From: Sodalinema lacuna_A
Lineage (GTDB): Bacteria; Cyanobacteriota; Cyanobacteriia; Cyanobacteriales; Geitlerinemataceae
Length of the DNA: 64,000 nt
Reading direction: 5' to 3'
Assembly (NCBI GenBank): GCA_900149785.2
Contig: FSSI02000022.1
Span: forward strand, 1-64,000
The notes beneath the pieces were generated by a model. It saw only the letters and a list, made by a program, of their open reading frames with translations. It searched no databases and had not been told where the DNA came from. This document shows, one piece after another, positions 8,608-18,849 of this stretch; within the stretch, counting starts at the first letter, position 1, and every line of letters begins with the position of its first letter. Made by a program: the position numbers and the translations under genes.

Positions 8608-9954
8608 TTACAAAATGCCAGCGGATTCGTAGAGTTGGCGGAGAATGGCGAGAATGCGATCGCCATAATTGAGATCCGAAGTCCAGCGTCCTGAAAGTTG
8701 CTGAACGAGGGGGGCAATTCCTCGGGAAATAAAGCGAAAACGTGGGTCAACAATCTCTAAGACCAGGGGTTCAACACTGCCATAAGCTTTTAAATGTTGA
8801 ACATGAGCGCGAACCCCAACTCGGGCGGAGGAAAAGGTTGCCCCACCTGGACTTCCAGCCGCATCGCCTAAACCCGCAAAATTGTTTTGACTGGCACTAA
8901 TCCCCCGACCAAAGCGCAGAAAATCCGTTTCTAAACACATTTGGGCGAAGGCAATATCACTATTGACTCCCTCAATGCTGGCTTCTTCTCGATAGAGTTT
9001 GGCTAAATCAGGAAATTGAATTAACGCATTGGCATTATCATTTCTTAAAAAGACTTGCATTTGGGTTTCTGTGGTATTTCCCACTCCCATAATACGGTCA
9101 ATATGTCCCGGACAAATGGGAATCGCAGACCGTAACACCACGGCGCGATCGTCATTATTCCAGCCGACGGAGATATTAAATTCTCGTAAGTCGATCGCCT
9201 TAACATAGACGATATTTCGATAATAGACTCGCCGCACATATTCGGCTTGACTTAAATCCACTCCCAACGCATCGGCTAAGTCAATAGGAATATAGGAATT
9301 GCCATGAATAATGAGGCCCGGTTCTCCATAGCGTTGACCATTGATGCGAATGTTGATGGTGGGGTAGGTGACATCCGGCGGCGGAAATTCCGGGGCGCGA
9401 TTCACCCAAGCCAGGAGGCCATCGGCGAGGCCAGCGGCGATCGCGGGGCGGCGATTTTGGATTAAACTGCGATCGCTCGGGTTAGTGAGAAAGCCAATTT
9501 CGATATAGAGGGAGGGAACCGCCACGGTTCGACAGAATTGGAGACTTCCCGTTGCGGTCATCGAGTCCGGCCGGGCGCCACGATTGGCAAATTGGGGGAC
9601 TTGTTGCAGTAAGCTGCGTAGGAGGCGTTCGGCTTCGAGGCGACGTTCGTTGTTGTTGGTGATGTAATACACCGTTGTGCCTCGGGCCTCGGGGTTCAGG
9701 GCTGCATTAGCATGGAGTTGAATCGCCACGTCGTTGGCTTGGGCGCGATTGTTAATCCAGGCGATGGTTTGGTCTTGGTTGAGGTCATCGGGAATGGATA
9801 AGGCCGTGACTTTGCGGGCCTGGAGGGCGCTGAGGAGGCGATCGCGCAGTAGAATCATCTCTTGGGCTTCGGTGGTTCCCCCCGCGATGCTGCCGGGGTC
9901 AATCTGCCCGTCATCGTAGCCTCCATGGCCAGCCGATACAAATACTCGTCTCAT
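8608..9954 (-). CDS. N-acetylmuramoyl-L-alanine amidase with C-terminal glucosaminidase-like domain
   Basis: 448 residues from MRRVFVSAGHGG; this start is used because the Amidase_3 fold begins at once. The zinc-binding His of SAGHGG, the Glu in GTTEAQE, the His of QLHANAALN and the C-terminal catalytic Glu (YIEIGFLTNPSD) are visible in the first about 190 residues. A central part (NIRINGQRYGEPGLI...) resembles a copper-amine-oxidase-like wall-binding fold. The C-terminal about 150 residues contain IAFAQMCLETDFLRFG and SQNNFAGLG, typical of FlgJ/LytG-type glucosaminidases. Two hydrolase domains that cut the peptide stem and the glycan are thus joined. No signal peptide is visible at this start. 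Confidence 0.85.
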   Translation of the reverse strand: MRRVFVSAGHGGYDDGQIDPGSIAGGTTEAQEMILLRDRLLSALQARKVTALSIPDDLNQDQTIAWINNRAQANDVAIQLHANAALNPEARGTTVYYITNNNERRLEAERLLRSLLQQVPQFANRGARPDSMTATGSLQFCRTVAVPSLYIEIGFLTNPSDRSLIQNRRPAIAAGLADGLLAWVNRAPEFPPPDVTYPTINIRINGQRYGEPGLIIHGNSYIPIDLADALGVDLSQAEYVRRVYYRNIVYVKAIDLREFNISVGWNNDDRAVVLRSAIPICPGHIDRIMGVGNTTETQMQVFLRNDNANALIQFPDLAKLYREEASIEGVNSDIAFAQMCLETDFLRFGRGISASQNNFAGLGDAAGSPGGATFSSARVGVRAHVQHLKAYGSVEPLVLEIVDPRFRFISRGIAPLVQQLSGRWTSDLNYGDRILAILRQLYESAGIL

Positions 9955-10143
9955 GCGATCGCCTTCATCCGTAAACACCACAACTGTTGCTGTTTTACCA
10001 TAAATTGGCGACCCTCTCTCCCCCAAAATCAAGTTTATCAGCTACATTTAAGAGATTGTTGCCCTATTTTAGCCCTGAATTACACTCTTGATGCTCAACG
10101 GGGTATCGAGTGGATTCGAGTCTGGATTTAGGTCTTAATTTTT

Positions 10144-11700
10144 ATGATGATGATACCCTCTGATCTCCGCAAGCATCTGACCAAGCAGGATGGTCTCTAT
10201 CTGGCGGCGATCGCCGTAATCACTGTGTTGATTCGTCTGCCCTTTTTTTTTGAAGCCGTTATCAATTGGGATGAAAGTACCTTCATTCTTATGGGGCAAT
10301 CCCTTCTCGATGGTCATCTTCCCTATACTCAACTTTGGGACTTAAAACCGCCCCTTCTGTTTGTGGCGTATGCCCTATTTATCCTCACCTTAGGCAAAAG
10401 TATTCTCTCAATTCGCCTCGCGGGAACCCTTTGCGTCATGATTGTGGCGATTCTCGTGTATTTTTGTGCCAAAACTTTCACCCATGCAACGGCGGCGTTT
10501 CTGAGTGCGATCGCCACCGCTTTAGGAATCAGCGTCTTATCGGCTGGCCAAGCGGTTATGAGTGAACATGTGGCGATCGTTCCCCTCACCGCAGCATTAG
10601 CGGTGCTATTTCTGCGGCCAAAACCAGGATTAAAAGCCACCTTTGCGATCGCCATTCTCCTGACTACGGCTGCCTTGATGCGTTTAAATTTAGGCTACAG
10701 TGTTCTAATTCTTGGCTTTTATCTTATCCTCCAACATCTACCCGACTGGACGCGAATGGTGCGCCAAGCGGTTAGCTATAGTTTAGGGGGTTTTCTCGTC
10801 TGTTTTCTAACCTTTTTTCCGTACTGGCTTACGGGCAATTCAAAACTTTGGTGGCTCTCCGTTATTGTGGCTCCTTTGAATTACTCAGATAGCCAACTGG
10901 GAGGACCACAAATATTTGATCGACTGAAAGATGGGCTAATCACTAGCAGTCAAAATCATATGATTTTTGGCATTACTCTGGTTCTTTGGGTGGGAGGAAC
11001 ATTAGGCATAATTCTGGCTGTTTTTCCAAAAAACAAACGATTTTATAGCCGTTCTTATCCTGCGATCGCCCTAGGATTACTAACTATCAGTATTCTCGTA
11101 TCCATCTTAGAAACCGGGGCGGCTCATCAACATTATTTAATTCAATTAGTCCCCTGTTTAGGGTTGGGAGTTGCTGTTTTATGGCAAACAATATCGAGAA
11201 ATATCATCTTAGACCGAGTCCTTGTGGGTCTAACCCTTGTTCTCTTGCTGAGTTCTTTAACTCCTATTCTTACAGAATATCGCATCGTGGGCGGTCGTCT
11301 GTGGGCCGGTGACTCCTTGCAGGTTGGCCCCGCCTATGACATCGCCGCCTACTTCCGAGAACAAGAGGCTGAAGATGAACCAATTTACATGATGAGCGAT
11401 CATATTGTCTATTGGTTTCTCGACTCTGAACCCTTAACGCCAGCGACTACTCATCCCTCGACCCTCTCCCGAGAGTATGTCTTAGATGTGATCTACGGGG
11501 TTGAGAGTTCTCCTGAATCGGAAATTGCTAAAGTGTTTGCCGCTGAACCTAAATTTGTGGTTAAAGAGCGATTTGTGAGGTATTTATTATCAGGAAATAT
11601 GCGACCGGTTAAGACCTTTCTTGATCGAGAACTTGCCAATCACTATGAACAAGTCGCTCAAATTGAAGGTCGTTTGATTTATAGACGCATTGAACGTTAA
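10144..11700 (+). CDS. Glycosyltransferase family 39-like membrane protein
   Basis: 518 residues with about ten hydrophobic segments. The first loop carries INWDESTFILMGQSLLDG and PYTQLWDLKPPLLF, the signature of the PMT_2/ArnT/RgtA-type transferases that use polyprenyl-phosphate sugars; the Asp in WDES is the expected catalytic or metal site. The C-terminal about 120 residues are soluble and contain YMMSDHIVYWFL. It probably glycosylates a lipid or envelope polymer on the periplasmic side; the acceptor is unknown. The next gene is a close paralogue, so the two arose by tandem duplication. Confidence 0.85.
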   Translation: MMMIPSDLRKHLTKQDGLYLAAIAVITVLIRLPFFFEAVINWDESTFILMGQSLLDGHLPYTQLWDLKPPLLFVAYALFILTLGKSILSIRLAGTLCVMIVAILVYFCAKTFTHATAAFLSAIATALGISVLSAGQAVMSEHVAIVPLTAALAVLFLRPKPGLKATFAIAILLTTAALMRLNLGYSVLILGFYLILQHLPDWTRMVRQAVSYSLGGFLVCFLTFFPYWLTGNSKLWWLSVIVAPLNYSDSQLGGPQIFDRLKDGLITSSQNHMIFGITLVLWVGGTLGIILAVFPKNKRFYSRSYPAIALGLLTISILVSILETGAAHQHYLIQLVPCLGLGVAVLWQTISRNIILDRVLVGLTLVLLLSSLTPILTEYRIVGGRLWAGDSLQVGPAYDIAAYFREQEAEDEPIYMMSDHIVYWFLDSEPLTPATTHPSTLSREYVLDVIYGVESSPESEIAKVFAAEPKFVVKERFVRYLLSGNMRPVKTFLDRELANHYEQVAQIEGRLIYRRIER

Positions 11701-11749
11701 CTCTAAAATCCATCTCAAACATCAACATCGTCAAATCACTGATTCAGTA

Positions 11750-13339
11750 ATGTCTCACCTACAGAAATTAAAACCGCTCCGGTTTCCACCCGAGGAACAA
11801 TCCGTGACGGTTCAAGATTGGGTTCTTGTGACTATTCTCATAATTGTTGCGTTTCTTATCCGATTCCCCTTCTTTTTTCCAGCCGTGATTGACTGGGACG
11901 AAAGTACCTTTATCTTGATGGGACAATCCATTTTAGATGGACATCTCCCCTACACCAAACTTTGGGATATTAAGCCACCATTAGCTTTTTTTGCCTATGC
12001 CAGTTTTATCCTAGTTTTTGGCAAAACCATTGCAGCCGTCCGTTTAGCAGGCTGGCTATGTACGAGTTTAATTGCGATTATGGTGTATCGAATCGGTAAA
12101 ACGTTCGCCTCCCGTACGTCTTGCTTTTTCGGGGCAATTCTGAGCCTCTTCGGTATTAGTTTTGTCGCCGGAGGTTCAGCGACATTGACTGAACATATTG
12201 CCCTGGTTCCCTTGATGGCGGCATTCAGTCTTTTGGCGATTCGTCCGAATTATAACGATAGGCATATTTTTTTAGTGGGACTTTTGATGAATATCGCAAG
12301 TTTAGTACGCCTAAATCTTGCTTATCCCACTCTTTTTTTAGGAGTGTATTTAACATTACGCTATTGTCCCAGTTGGACAAAAATGATGGGTTTTGGCTGT
12401 GCCTATGCTGGCGGTGGTTTATTGGTCTTTTTTATCTCTTATTTTCCGTATTTAGTAACTGGGTACAGTCAAATTTGGTGGCAGTCGGTGATTATCGCAC
12501 CTCTTAACTATGCAAGTGACCAATATAGCATTTTGGCCTCTTTCGGTAAATTAGTGAATGGAATTGTTGAGTCGAGTGATATTCGCTTTACTTTTCCAGT
12601 CATTCTTTGCCTCTGGCTAGGTGGTTTTTGGGGCGTGATTCAAACCCTTAGACCGATTCACGGCGATCAATTGAGAAACCCGACTTTGAAATGGTTGCTA
12701 ATTTTGGGATTAGGGACGGGTTTTTCCGTCTTAGCCAGTGGTGGTGCTTATAAACACTATTTAATCCAAATGGTGCCTTTTTTTGCGCTAGGGTTTATTT
12801 TACTATTAAGTCGGCTTGCCGGAACCAAAATCGCAAATCTATCGAGTCAACGTTTACAGGGTTCACGCCTCGCAATTTTCCTCTTATTGGTGCTTCTTTC
12901 TCTCCAACCGATTGTAAGTGAATATGGAGTTGTGGCCGGGCGATTTGTGGCTGGACAGCCTCTTCGGCATGGTTCCCCCTATGCGATCGCCGATTATTTA
13001 AAACGTCAGGATCTCGAAAATCAACCGGTTTATCTGCTCAATCAGCATCTTGTCTATTGGCTCATTGACGCTCAACCCTTAACCAAAGCCACGACGCATC
13101 CGTCCAATCTCTCAAAACAGTATTTGTTAGATGCCATTCATGACGGTGTCAGCTCACCCGAACAGGAAATGCAAAAAATTTTTGACCTCGTTCCCGAGTG
13201 TATTGTCAAACATCGAGAGGTTGATTATCTGTCCCGTCCTGAAAGTGCAGCCGCTCGACAAATCCTAGAAACTCAACTGACCATGAATTACGATAAAATT
13301 CAAGAGATGTCAGGAATTTTAATTTATCGGCGGCATTAA
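11750..13339 (+). CDS. Glycosyltransferase family 39-like membrane protein (tandem paralogue)
   Basis: 529 residues from the ATG at 11750 (MSHLQKL). An upstream in-frame TTG at 11690 would overlap the preceding gene by 11 bp and is less likely. It repeats the key features of its neighbour: IDWDESTFILMGQSILDG, PYTKLWDIKPPLAF, multiple membrane spans and a soluble tail with LLNQHLVYWLI and ATTHPSNLS. The two proteins are alike along their full length but clearly diverged, so they may use different acceptors. The 49-bp gap suggests co-transcription. Confidence 0.84.
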   Translation: MSHLQKLKPLRFPPEEQSVTVQDWVLVTILIIVAFLIRFPFFFPAVIDWDESTFILMGQSILDGHLPYTKLWDIKPPLAFFAYASFILVFGKTIAAVRLAGWLCTSLIAIMVYRIGKTFASRTSCFFGAILSLFGISFVAGGSATLTEHIALVPLMAAFSLLAIRPNYNDRHIFLVGLLMNIASLVRLNLAYPTLFLGVYLTLRYCPSWTKMMGFGCAYAGGGLLVFFISYFPYLVTGYSQIWWQSVIIAPLNYASDQYSILASFGKLVNGIVESSDIRFTFPVILCLWLGGFWGVIQTLRPIHGDQLRNPTLKWLLILGLGTGFSVLASGGAYKHYLIQMVPFFALGFILLLSRLAGTKIANLSSQRLQGSRLAIFLLLVLLSLQPIVSEYGVVAGRFVAGQPLRHGSPYAIADYLKRQDLENQPVYLLNQHLVYWLIDAQPLTKATTHPSNLSKQYLLDAIHDGVSSPEQEMQKIFDLVPECIVKHREVDYLSRPESAAARQILETQLTMNYDKIQEMSGILIYRRH

Positions 13340-13370
13340 GGCTTAACGTTTGATGTGATGCTATCCCAGT

Positions 13371-13406
13371 CTCATTTCAAGGCTCATTTCAAGGCTCATT
13401 TCAAGA
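13371..13406 (+). repeat. Three-copy 12-bp tandem repeat
   Basis: ctcatttcaagg is repeated at 13371-13382 and 13383-13394, with a third copy ending in aaga at 13395-13406. It lies in the short gap between the convergent glycosyltransferase and adhesin genes. Part of a wider pattern of 12-14 bp tandem repeats in this genome. Confidence 0.85.
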
Positions 13407-13412
13407 AGTCCC

Positions 13413-16256
13413 TTAACGGCATAAATTTGTCGAAAACAAAGGAGAGTTCGGGGTTGATCTGACCAGAGACACTTGGCCATTGGCGGTCATCATCCAAGTG
13501 GTGGCTTCGACCAACGATTCCCTCTCAGCTTCCCTCTCAGATGCGGAGATCTCCTCGCGAGGGGTTCGGGGGGTCTCTTGGTTTGGGTTCTCATTAAGCG
13601 ATCGCCAATCGCGGTCATCAAGCCAACCGAGGTGAACCCTGAGGCCCCGGTGAGGGTCTTCAGGAAGTCCACCCCGTCCCGTGAGACTAAAACGATTATC
13701 CTGGCCAGCACAATCGCGGACAATTTGCTCACTGGGGTCGGTGGTGTCGGTCTCCAGTTCAACCAGGCCCGCCGCACTATCGACATCGGGGGTGTTAATC
13801 TCCACCACGCCACTAAACTCCGCTCCCAACGCCGACGTGGCCGTAATATCACTCTCAGCGGTTTGCATCTGGCGAAACTCCGTGCCGAAAATCCCCTCAG
13901 CGGTGATGCTGACGCGGCCTCCCCGGCCGTCTAGGGCGTTAGCGGTGATATCACTATTGTCTAAGGCCACCAGGGTGGCGGTATCGAGGCGGATATTGCC
14001 CCCATCACTACTACCGGCGTTGGTGCTGATGCTACTACCATTGCGAAGTTGCAGGGTCTGCGATCGCAACTCAATGTTACCGCCGAGTCCGGCTACCGTG
14101 GCGGCGTTCAAGCTACCGCCTTCATCGAGGAGAATGGCATCAGCCGTAATCTCCAAGAGGCCCGCAGACCCCTGACCAAAACTGCGAACATCCAAAACCG
14201 CCCCATCTCGCACCACGAGGCGATCGCTGCTGATGCGTAAATCTCCACCCTGGCCCCTGGCGGTTAACGGCAAATCTTCCCGTCCCGAGGAGGAGACTAA
14301 AATCGTCGGTAATCCTGTGATGGGCGATCGGCCAAACACCTCGATTTCATTGGCATTGACGGTCAGCGTTCCCGCATCTCCTGCCCCCACTGTGGCTGTC
14401 GAGACAATGGCCCCATCACCCATGACTAAACGGCGGGTATTCAGCGTTAGATTTCCTGAAGGAAAATCGCCAAAGGTGGTGGTTCCGGGACCACTGGTGA
14501 GTCGACCATCAGACGAGACCCCGATAATCTCAATTAAGTCCGTGGCGGTGATGCTGATATTGCCGCCAGGCCCTCCTTGAGTGACCAATTCCGTACCGAT
14601 GGTTCCGCCGGTGTTGGAGGTAATCAAGCCGCCACGACGATTGATGAGATGGCGGGTTTGAATGGTGATATCTCCAGCCGGCCCGGTTCCAAAGAGGGAG
14701 TTATTGAAAATCCCCGTAGGAACAAAGGCATCGGGCCGAGATTCACTCACCTCGACGCGATCTCGGGTTTGAATGGTGATATCTCCGGCGGGGCCATCTC
14801 CCAGGGTGAGATTCGCCAGTCCCGAACCATTGGCTAAGAGCAAGGATTCGGCGGAAACGGTGATATCACCGCCCAGGCTTTGACTCTCGACGGTGGTTGC
14901 ATTGACTAAGGCTGATTCCATCACGTCTAAGGTGCCGCCAATGTCAAAGCTGAGTTGTCCTCCCTGGGCGGTTCCAAAGACGGGCATAAAGACGATACTG
15001 CCATTGTCAGCCCGGAAGTCGCCGGGAGTGATGAAGGTGACATCGCCACTTTGGCCGGCGGTGGTGACGGAGAAGATGCCGCCAATGGTGTCTCCGTCGG
15101 GTTGTAAGCGGCCGGCGGCGATCGCAGCTAGGAAGAGGTTAAATGGCTCAAAGCCAATTCCACTGAGGGCGATCGCCTCTCGGGCCTGGATACGAATATC
15201 GCCTCCCCGGCCGCCGTCACTGACCTGGTTAACCAAGATGCGGGAGGTATCCTCTAGGTGAAAGTGTCCGGTTTGAATCTCGATATTGGGACGATTTTGA
15301 GTGAGAATTTGCGCCCCCCCTTGCAGATGGACGCTGTCTTGCATCTCGATGGCGATCGCACCGGGGCCGATGGGAGTATCCGTGGAGAGAAGTTGCGCCC
15401 CGTCACGCATCGACAGGCGATCGCCCAGCAGCCGGATAGCCCCGCCGCTAAGTTCCGCCTGTTCCGTCAGTTCAATAGGTCCGAATCCCCCCAGAGTCTC
15501 ACCACTCAAGCGTCCCTGGCCATCGAGATAGGCTACACTTCCTGGGGCGAAACTTCCTAATTCCAGCGAGAGGGGCGATCGCGCCTGGCCGCCCTCAAAC
15601 CGCACCTCTCCTCCGAGAAAAGAGAGTCGTAACGCCCCTAATCCTCCCCCTAATCCTCCCCCTAATCTTCCAAGTGTTCCCATCTCGTCAACGGCGACTG
15701 AGCGATTGACAATGGTCCCAGGCGTCTCGCCAAACTGTACCCCCACGGGGGCGGAGACGGTCAACAACGCGGCATTCTCAGAAGGAGAAGACCCCCAAAC
15801 CGTCCCATCGGCAAATTGGATCTGTTCAGCGGTGGTGGCCAGAAACCCACCACCGAGGGAGAGTCGGGCGTTTTCTCCAAATTCAATGCCTTGGGGATTG
15901 AGGAGGATAAAATCGGCGTTTCCATTGGCGCTGAGTTCGCCATCAATGCGGGAGGGATTCACCCCTGTGACACGAGTAATAATCCGTTGAATGGTCTGGG
16001 GGTTGTTAAAGTGAACTTGACTGTCTTGGGGAATGGAAAAGTCTTGAAAACTGTGAAAGAGATTGCCCCCGGTTTCGGTTCCGCCATCAACTTGAATCCG
16101 GTTGTCTTGGTTGGACAGTTGCGATGGATTGGTTAAGGTTTGGTCTGGGACAATTTGGGCGTCGGTTGGGCTGTCCTGGAACGTTAGCATCAGGATTGGC
16201 AAGGCAAGTCGCGGGATTTGTCTAACTATCCATTGATGGGATTGATGGGACAGCAT
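13413..16256 (-). CDS. Filamentous haemagglutinin-type adhesin (two-partner secretion substrate)
   Basis: 947 residues. A signal-peptide-like N-terminus (LALPILMLTF, cleavage near DAQ) is followed by the TPS domain: QDNRIQVDGGTETGGNLFHSF, FSIPQDSQVHF, RVTGVNPSRIDGELSANG and FILLNPQGIEFG are the classical motifs. The rest is a long right-handed beta-helix with repeated GGDIxI, GPAGDITIQTR and LxxxxGGxI elements. Such proteins cross the outer membrane through a TpsB/FhaC-type pore, which is not encoded in the window. The end carries AEREALV-like and TTWMMTANGQVSLV segments, seen in many cyanobacterial members. Likely role is surface attachment or aggregation. Confidence 0.9.
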   Translation of the reverse strand: MLSHQSHQWIVRQIPRLALPILMLTFQDSPTDAQIVPDQTLTNPSQLSNQDNRIQVDGGTETGGNLFHSFQDFSIPQDSQVHFNNPQTIQRIITRVTGVNPSRIDGELSANGNADFILLNPQGIEFGENARLSLGGGFLATTAEQIQFADGTVWGSSPSENAALLTVSAPVGVQFGETPGTIVNRSVAVDEMGTLGRLGGGLGGGLGALRLSFLGGEVRFEGGQARSPLSLELGSFAPGSVAYLDGQGRLSGETLGGFGPIELTEQAELSGGAIRLLGDRLSMRDGAQLLSTDTPIGPGAIAIEMQDSVHLQGGAQILTQNRPNIEIQTGHFHLEDTSRILVNQVSDGGRGGDIRIQAREAIALSGIGFEPFNLFLAAIAAGRLQPDGDTIGGIFSVTTAGQSGDVTFITPGDFRADNGSIVFMPVFGTAQGGQLSFDIGGTLDVMESALVNATTVESQSLGGDITVSAESLLLANGSGLANLTLGDGPAGDITIQTRDRVEVSESRPDAFVPTGIFNNSLFGTGPAGDITIQTRHLINRRGGLITSNTGGTIGTELVTQGGPGGNISITATDLIEIIGVSSDGRLTSGPGTTTFGDFPSGNLTLNTRRLVMGDGAIVSTATVGAGDAGTLTVNANEIEVFGRSPITGLPTILVSSSGREDLPLTARGQGGDLRISSDRLVVRDGAVLDVRSFGQGSAGLLEITADAILLDEGGSLNAATVAGLGGNIELRSQTLQLRNGSSISTNAGSSDGGNIRLDTATLVALDNSDITANALDGRGGRVSITAEGIFGTEFRQMQTAESDITATSALGAEFSGVVEINTPDVDSAAGLVELETDTTDPSEQIVRDCAGQDNRFSLTGRGGLPEDPHRGLRVHLGWLDDRDWRSLNENPNQETPRTPREEISASEREAERESLVEATTWMMTANGQVSLVRSTPNSPLFSTNLCR

Positions 16257-16659
16257 AATTTTTCGGCTCTGTTAACAGTTTGACAACAATCTTATTCATT
16301 TTACGAGAACTCAGACTGACTATCCGTACAAAAACCTTCTTTGAATTCCTAGAAAACCTGAAATCAAAACCTGAAATCAACTTTTGATACCATTTTAAAA
16401 ATGCTTGTTATGCCTCTGACACCGAGCGAACAGCCATCCCCTCCTGGGAGGGGTTAGGGGTGGGTTCCCCTACAGATATCTATGGTACAACTTTTGAAAC
16501 TTGGTATGAAATACTCTGAAATGGCTAGTTTTATGGTTGCGGTAGAGCTTGATTCCTCAGGATGTACTTCAATTAAACCAAATTTTCTAAGAGAAGACAA
16601 GGCTTTTAGATCGTCGCTATTCGAGATATGGTTTCGTGATTGTTGTCTTATCTTATGCT
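16257..16659. other. Intergenic region upstream of the adhesin gene
   Basis: AT-rich stretch holding the adhesin promoter side. It contains a 13-bp direct repeat (aacctgaaatcaa, about 16357-16382) and a small GC-rich hairpin (cccctcctgggagggg, about 16439-16454). A short plus-strand open frame from 16482 shows no recognisable features and is not counted as a gene. Confidence 0.45.
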
Positions 16660-16841
16660 GCCAATCTTGCCGATTTCACCTCAGTCCGAATCGTGTTGGG
16701 CGAGAGTCGCAAAGCACCGACGTTTGAGTAAGGATTATGAGCGTCTGCCTCAACTAAGTCAGTGCTTTGTCTATCAAGCGATGATCGCTGCGATGCGTTA
16801 ACGTCTCGCCTCTTGATCTTTTCTCGATAGATACCCTCTAG
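16660..16841 (+). mobile_element. 3' remnant of an IS5-family transposase gene
   Basis: Reading the frame through 16718-16801 gives RRLSKDYERLPQLSQCF then VYQAMIAAMR and a stop, the well-known C-terminus of IS5-type (DDE) transposases. Just upstream the same frame gives ESCWARVAKH, matching the usual ERSFAW(V)AKH segment with substitutions. No catalytic DDE residues or 5' end remain. The terminus gataccctctag at 16830-16841 is shared with a second remnant at 58139-58263, which suggests it is the outer end of the element. Confidence 0.75.
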
Positions 16842-16868
16842 TGATTGAGTCTAGGGGTTGCCGAGAAT

Positions 16869-17183
16869 CTAGTCATCGAGATGATCTAAACAATGGTCAA
16901 CTGTCGCCAAATAGCCATCATCAGTGAGGGTTTCAGGAGACAAGCGATCATCGGCGATCGCCGCCTCAACAACATCTTCAGCACAGACCTGGCCACTATT
17001 GTAATCCGACGCAAGTTGATTGAATTGAGCGATTCCCTGATCTTGGAGATAGCCATTGCGGGCCAGTTGAACTAGATCAACGGCCGAAATCCCTTTCTCC
17101 GGTGATTCTGCCCGAGACGGCGGTGCGGAGATTAAGGAAACACAAAGCAGAGAGAGGATGGTGAGATTTAAACGTTTTAACAT
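16869..17183 (-). CDS. Small secreted hypothetical protein
   Basis: 104 residues from MLKRLNLTILSLL, a signal peptide with cleavage likely after SRA. The mature part is acidic (ISAVDLVQLARNGYLQDQG ... VEAAIADDRLSPE ... VDHCLDHLDD) with two cysteines and mostly helical character. No family was recognised. It stands alone, downstream of the cobalamin gene on the same strand and separated by about 190 bp, so probably has its own promoter. Confidence 0.6.
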   Translation of the reverse strand: MLKRLNLTILSLLCVSLISAPPSRAESPEKGISAVDLVQLARNGYLQDQGIAQFNQLASDYNSGQVCAEDVVEAAIADDRLSPETLTDDGYLATVDHCLDHLDD

Positions 17184-17376
17184 GATCAATGTCCTTGTAT
17201 AGCAGTCGTCATACAAATCAGGACACTTGGGTTTGAAGAATCTTACGATTTGGTGAGTATTACCGAGGTCATGTTGAGTATGGCTCGTGCTATATCTTTA
17301 ACTACATTCATATAATAGCATGGTTATGTAGCTTGTGCAACAAATTTCAGTGAAAAGTGAGATCGTTCTGGGAGGA

Positions 17377-18831
17377 TCAACCGTTAGCCGATCCACCTCC
17401 ATAGGTGCGAGGCGTGTACACCCAAGGTCGGTCCTCTCCCGATCGCACCTGGCGCGTCTGACTCGATCCGATTAAAATCACCGTCCGCATATCCGCATCC
17501 CCAGCCGTCAACTCTGCCAACGGCTTCACCCTGACCCCTTGCCCAGTGCGCCCCAAATTGCGAGCCAACACCACCGGTGTAGCCGGCGATCGCCACTCCA
17601 GAAGTAGCTCCCGCGCCCTGTCTAACTGCCAGGTCCGTTGCTTAGACACAGGATTATAAAGAGCGATCGCAAAATCCCCCTGGGCCGCCGTCCGCAAGCG
17701 CGACTCAATCACCGACCAAGGCTTGAGAATATCCGAGAGGGAGATAACCGCAAAATCATGACCCAGGGGCGCACCCACCTGAGCCGCCGCCGCCTGCATC
17801 GCTGAAATTCCCGGACAGACCTCAATCTCGACCTGTTGCCAATCCGGGTTCTCTCGGGTTTCCAAGACCTCAAACACCGCCGCCGCCATCGCAAAAATCC
17901 CCGGATCTCCCGAGGAGACCAACACCACCCGTCGGCCCAGAGCCGCCAAATCCAACGCCTGACGCGCGCGATCGCCCTCAACACGATTGTCCGACTCATG
18001 ACGGCAAATCGACGGTGATCGTAGCGGTTCCACCAAATTCAAATAGGTCCGATAACCCACCCAGTCCGTCGCCTCTAGTAAGGTTTGCCGCACCTGAGGC
18101 GACATCCACTCCAACGATCCCGGTCCCGTCCCCACGATCGCCAAATAACCCCGTTGAGGCAGTTGTTCATAGACCAAACAGCGATCGCTCGGACGAAGAT
18201 CAGCACTGATCTCAGTGGCAACAATCAGCCGCTGTTCTCCCGACTCAGACCAAGGTAAACGACTCTGTTGGAGCCATTCAGGCAAACTTCCCTCCCAGGC
18301 GAATCGGGTTGGCGAGGGGGTGGGGTGGGTTTCAAAACTCACCGTCGCCCCAGCCAAAACCTGGGCAATAAACCCTTTAGCCTGATCCGGGTCATTCAGC
18401 AAGCGATAGCCCCGAGGTGGCGCCAGAAGCGTCGTCTGAAAGCGAATCTCACCACTGGCGGTAATCGCCGGGGAGACCTGCAACAGTTGGGCAATCTGAC
18501 GGGCCAAGTCATTCACGCCCTGTAACCCTCCCAATAGAGGAACCACCGCACTTCCATCTTCGGCCATGGCCAACACAGGCGGATCTTCCGTCTTATTGCC
18601 CAACAGAGGAGCTAAGGTGCGAATGAGAATCCCCGCCGCACAGATACCAATAATGGGAGTTTTCTGTTCAAACAGCGATCGCAGGGTCACTCCAAACTCA
18701 GAAAACGAGTGATCAACCCCCGTCGTGCGGCGATCTAAGCCATAGACCCTGCCATCGCACCCCTGGGCCACCTGACGGGCCAGGGAAACACTTCTCTGAT
18801 TCAAAACCACAATTGCAACCGTCATCGCCAC
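17377..18831 (-). CDS. cobJ: CbiG-CobJ fusion: cobalamin biosynthesis, precorrin-3B C17-methyltransferase
   Basis: 484 residues. Residues 1 to about 125 match the CbiG N-terminal domain (GICAAGILIRTLAPLLGNK, LLGGLQGVNDLARQIA), followed by a CbiG middle region. From about residue 230 a tetrapyrrole methylase fold begins: GYLAIVGTGPGSLEWMSP, VGYRTYLNLV, VVLVSSGDPGIFAMAA, EVCPGISAMQAAAA. CobJ/CbiH uses SAM to methylate C17 and contract the corrin ring; CbiG opens the delta-lactone. The CbiG C-terminal domain is not visible. It starts 18 bp after the hybrid kinase gene on the same strand, so the two could be co-transcribed; no cobalamin riboswitch fits in the gap. Confidence 0.9.
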   Translation of the reverse strand: MAMTVAIVVLNQRSVSLARQVAQGCDGRVYGLDRRTTGVDHSFSEFGVTLRSLFEQKTPIIGICAAGILIRTLAPLLGNKTEDPPVLAMAEDGSAVVPLLGGLQGVNDLARQIAQLLQVSPAITASGEIRFQTTLLAPPRGYRLLNDPDQAKGFIAQVLAGATVSFETHPTPSPTRFAWEGSLPEWLQQSRLPWSESGEQRLIVATEISADLRPSDRCLVYEQLPQRGYLAIVGTGPGSLEWMSPQVRQTLLEATDWVGYRTYLNLVEPLRSPSICRHESDNRVEGDRARQALDLAALGRRVVLVSSGDPGIFAMAAAVFEVLETRENPDWQQVEIEVCPGISAMQAAAAQVGAPLGHDFAVISLSDILKPWSVIESRLRTAAQGDFAIALYNPVSKQRTWQLDRARELLLEWRSPATPVVLARNLGRTGQGVRVKPLAELTAGDADMRTVILIGSSQTRQVRSGEDRPWVYTPRTYGGGSANG

Positions 18832-18849
18832 CCCTCCGCGTTCACAGAA

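Noticed and set aside
16482..16727. 81-codon plus-strand open frame
   Set aside because: It overlaps the transposase remnant in a different frame and its sequence looks random.
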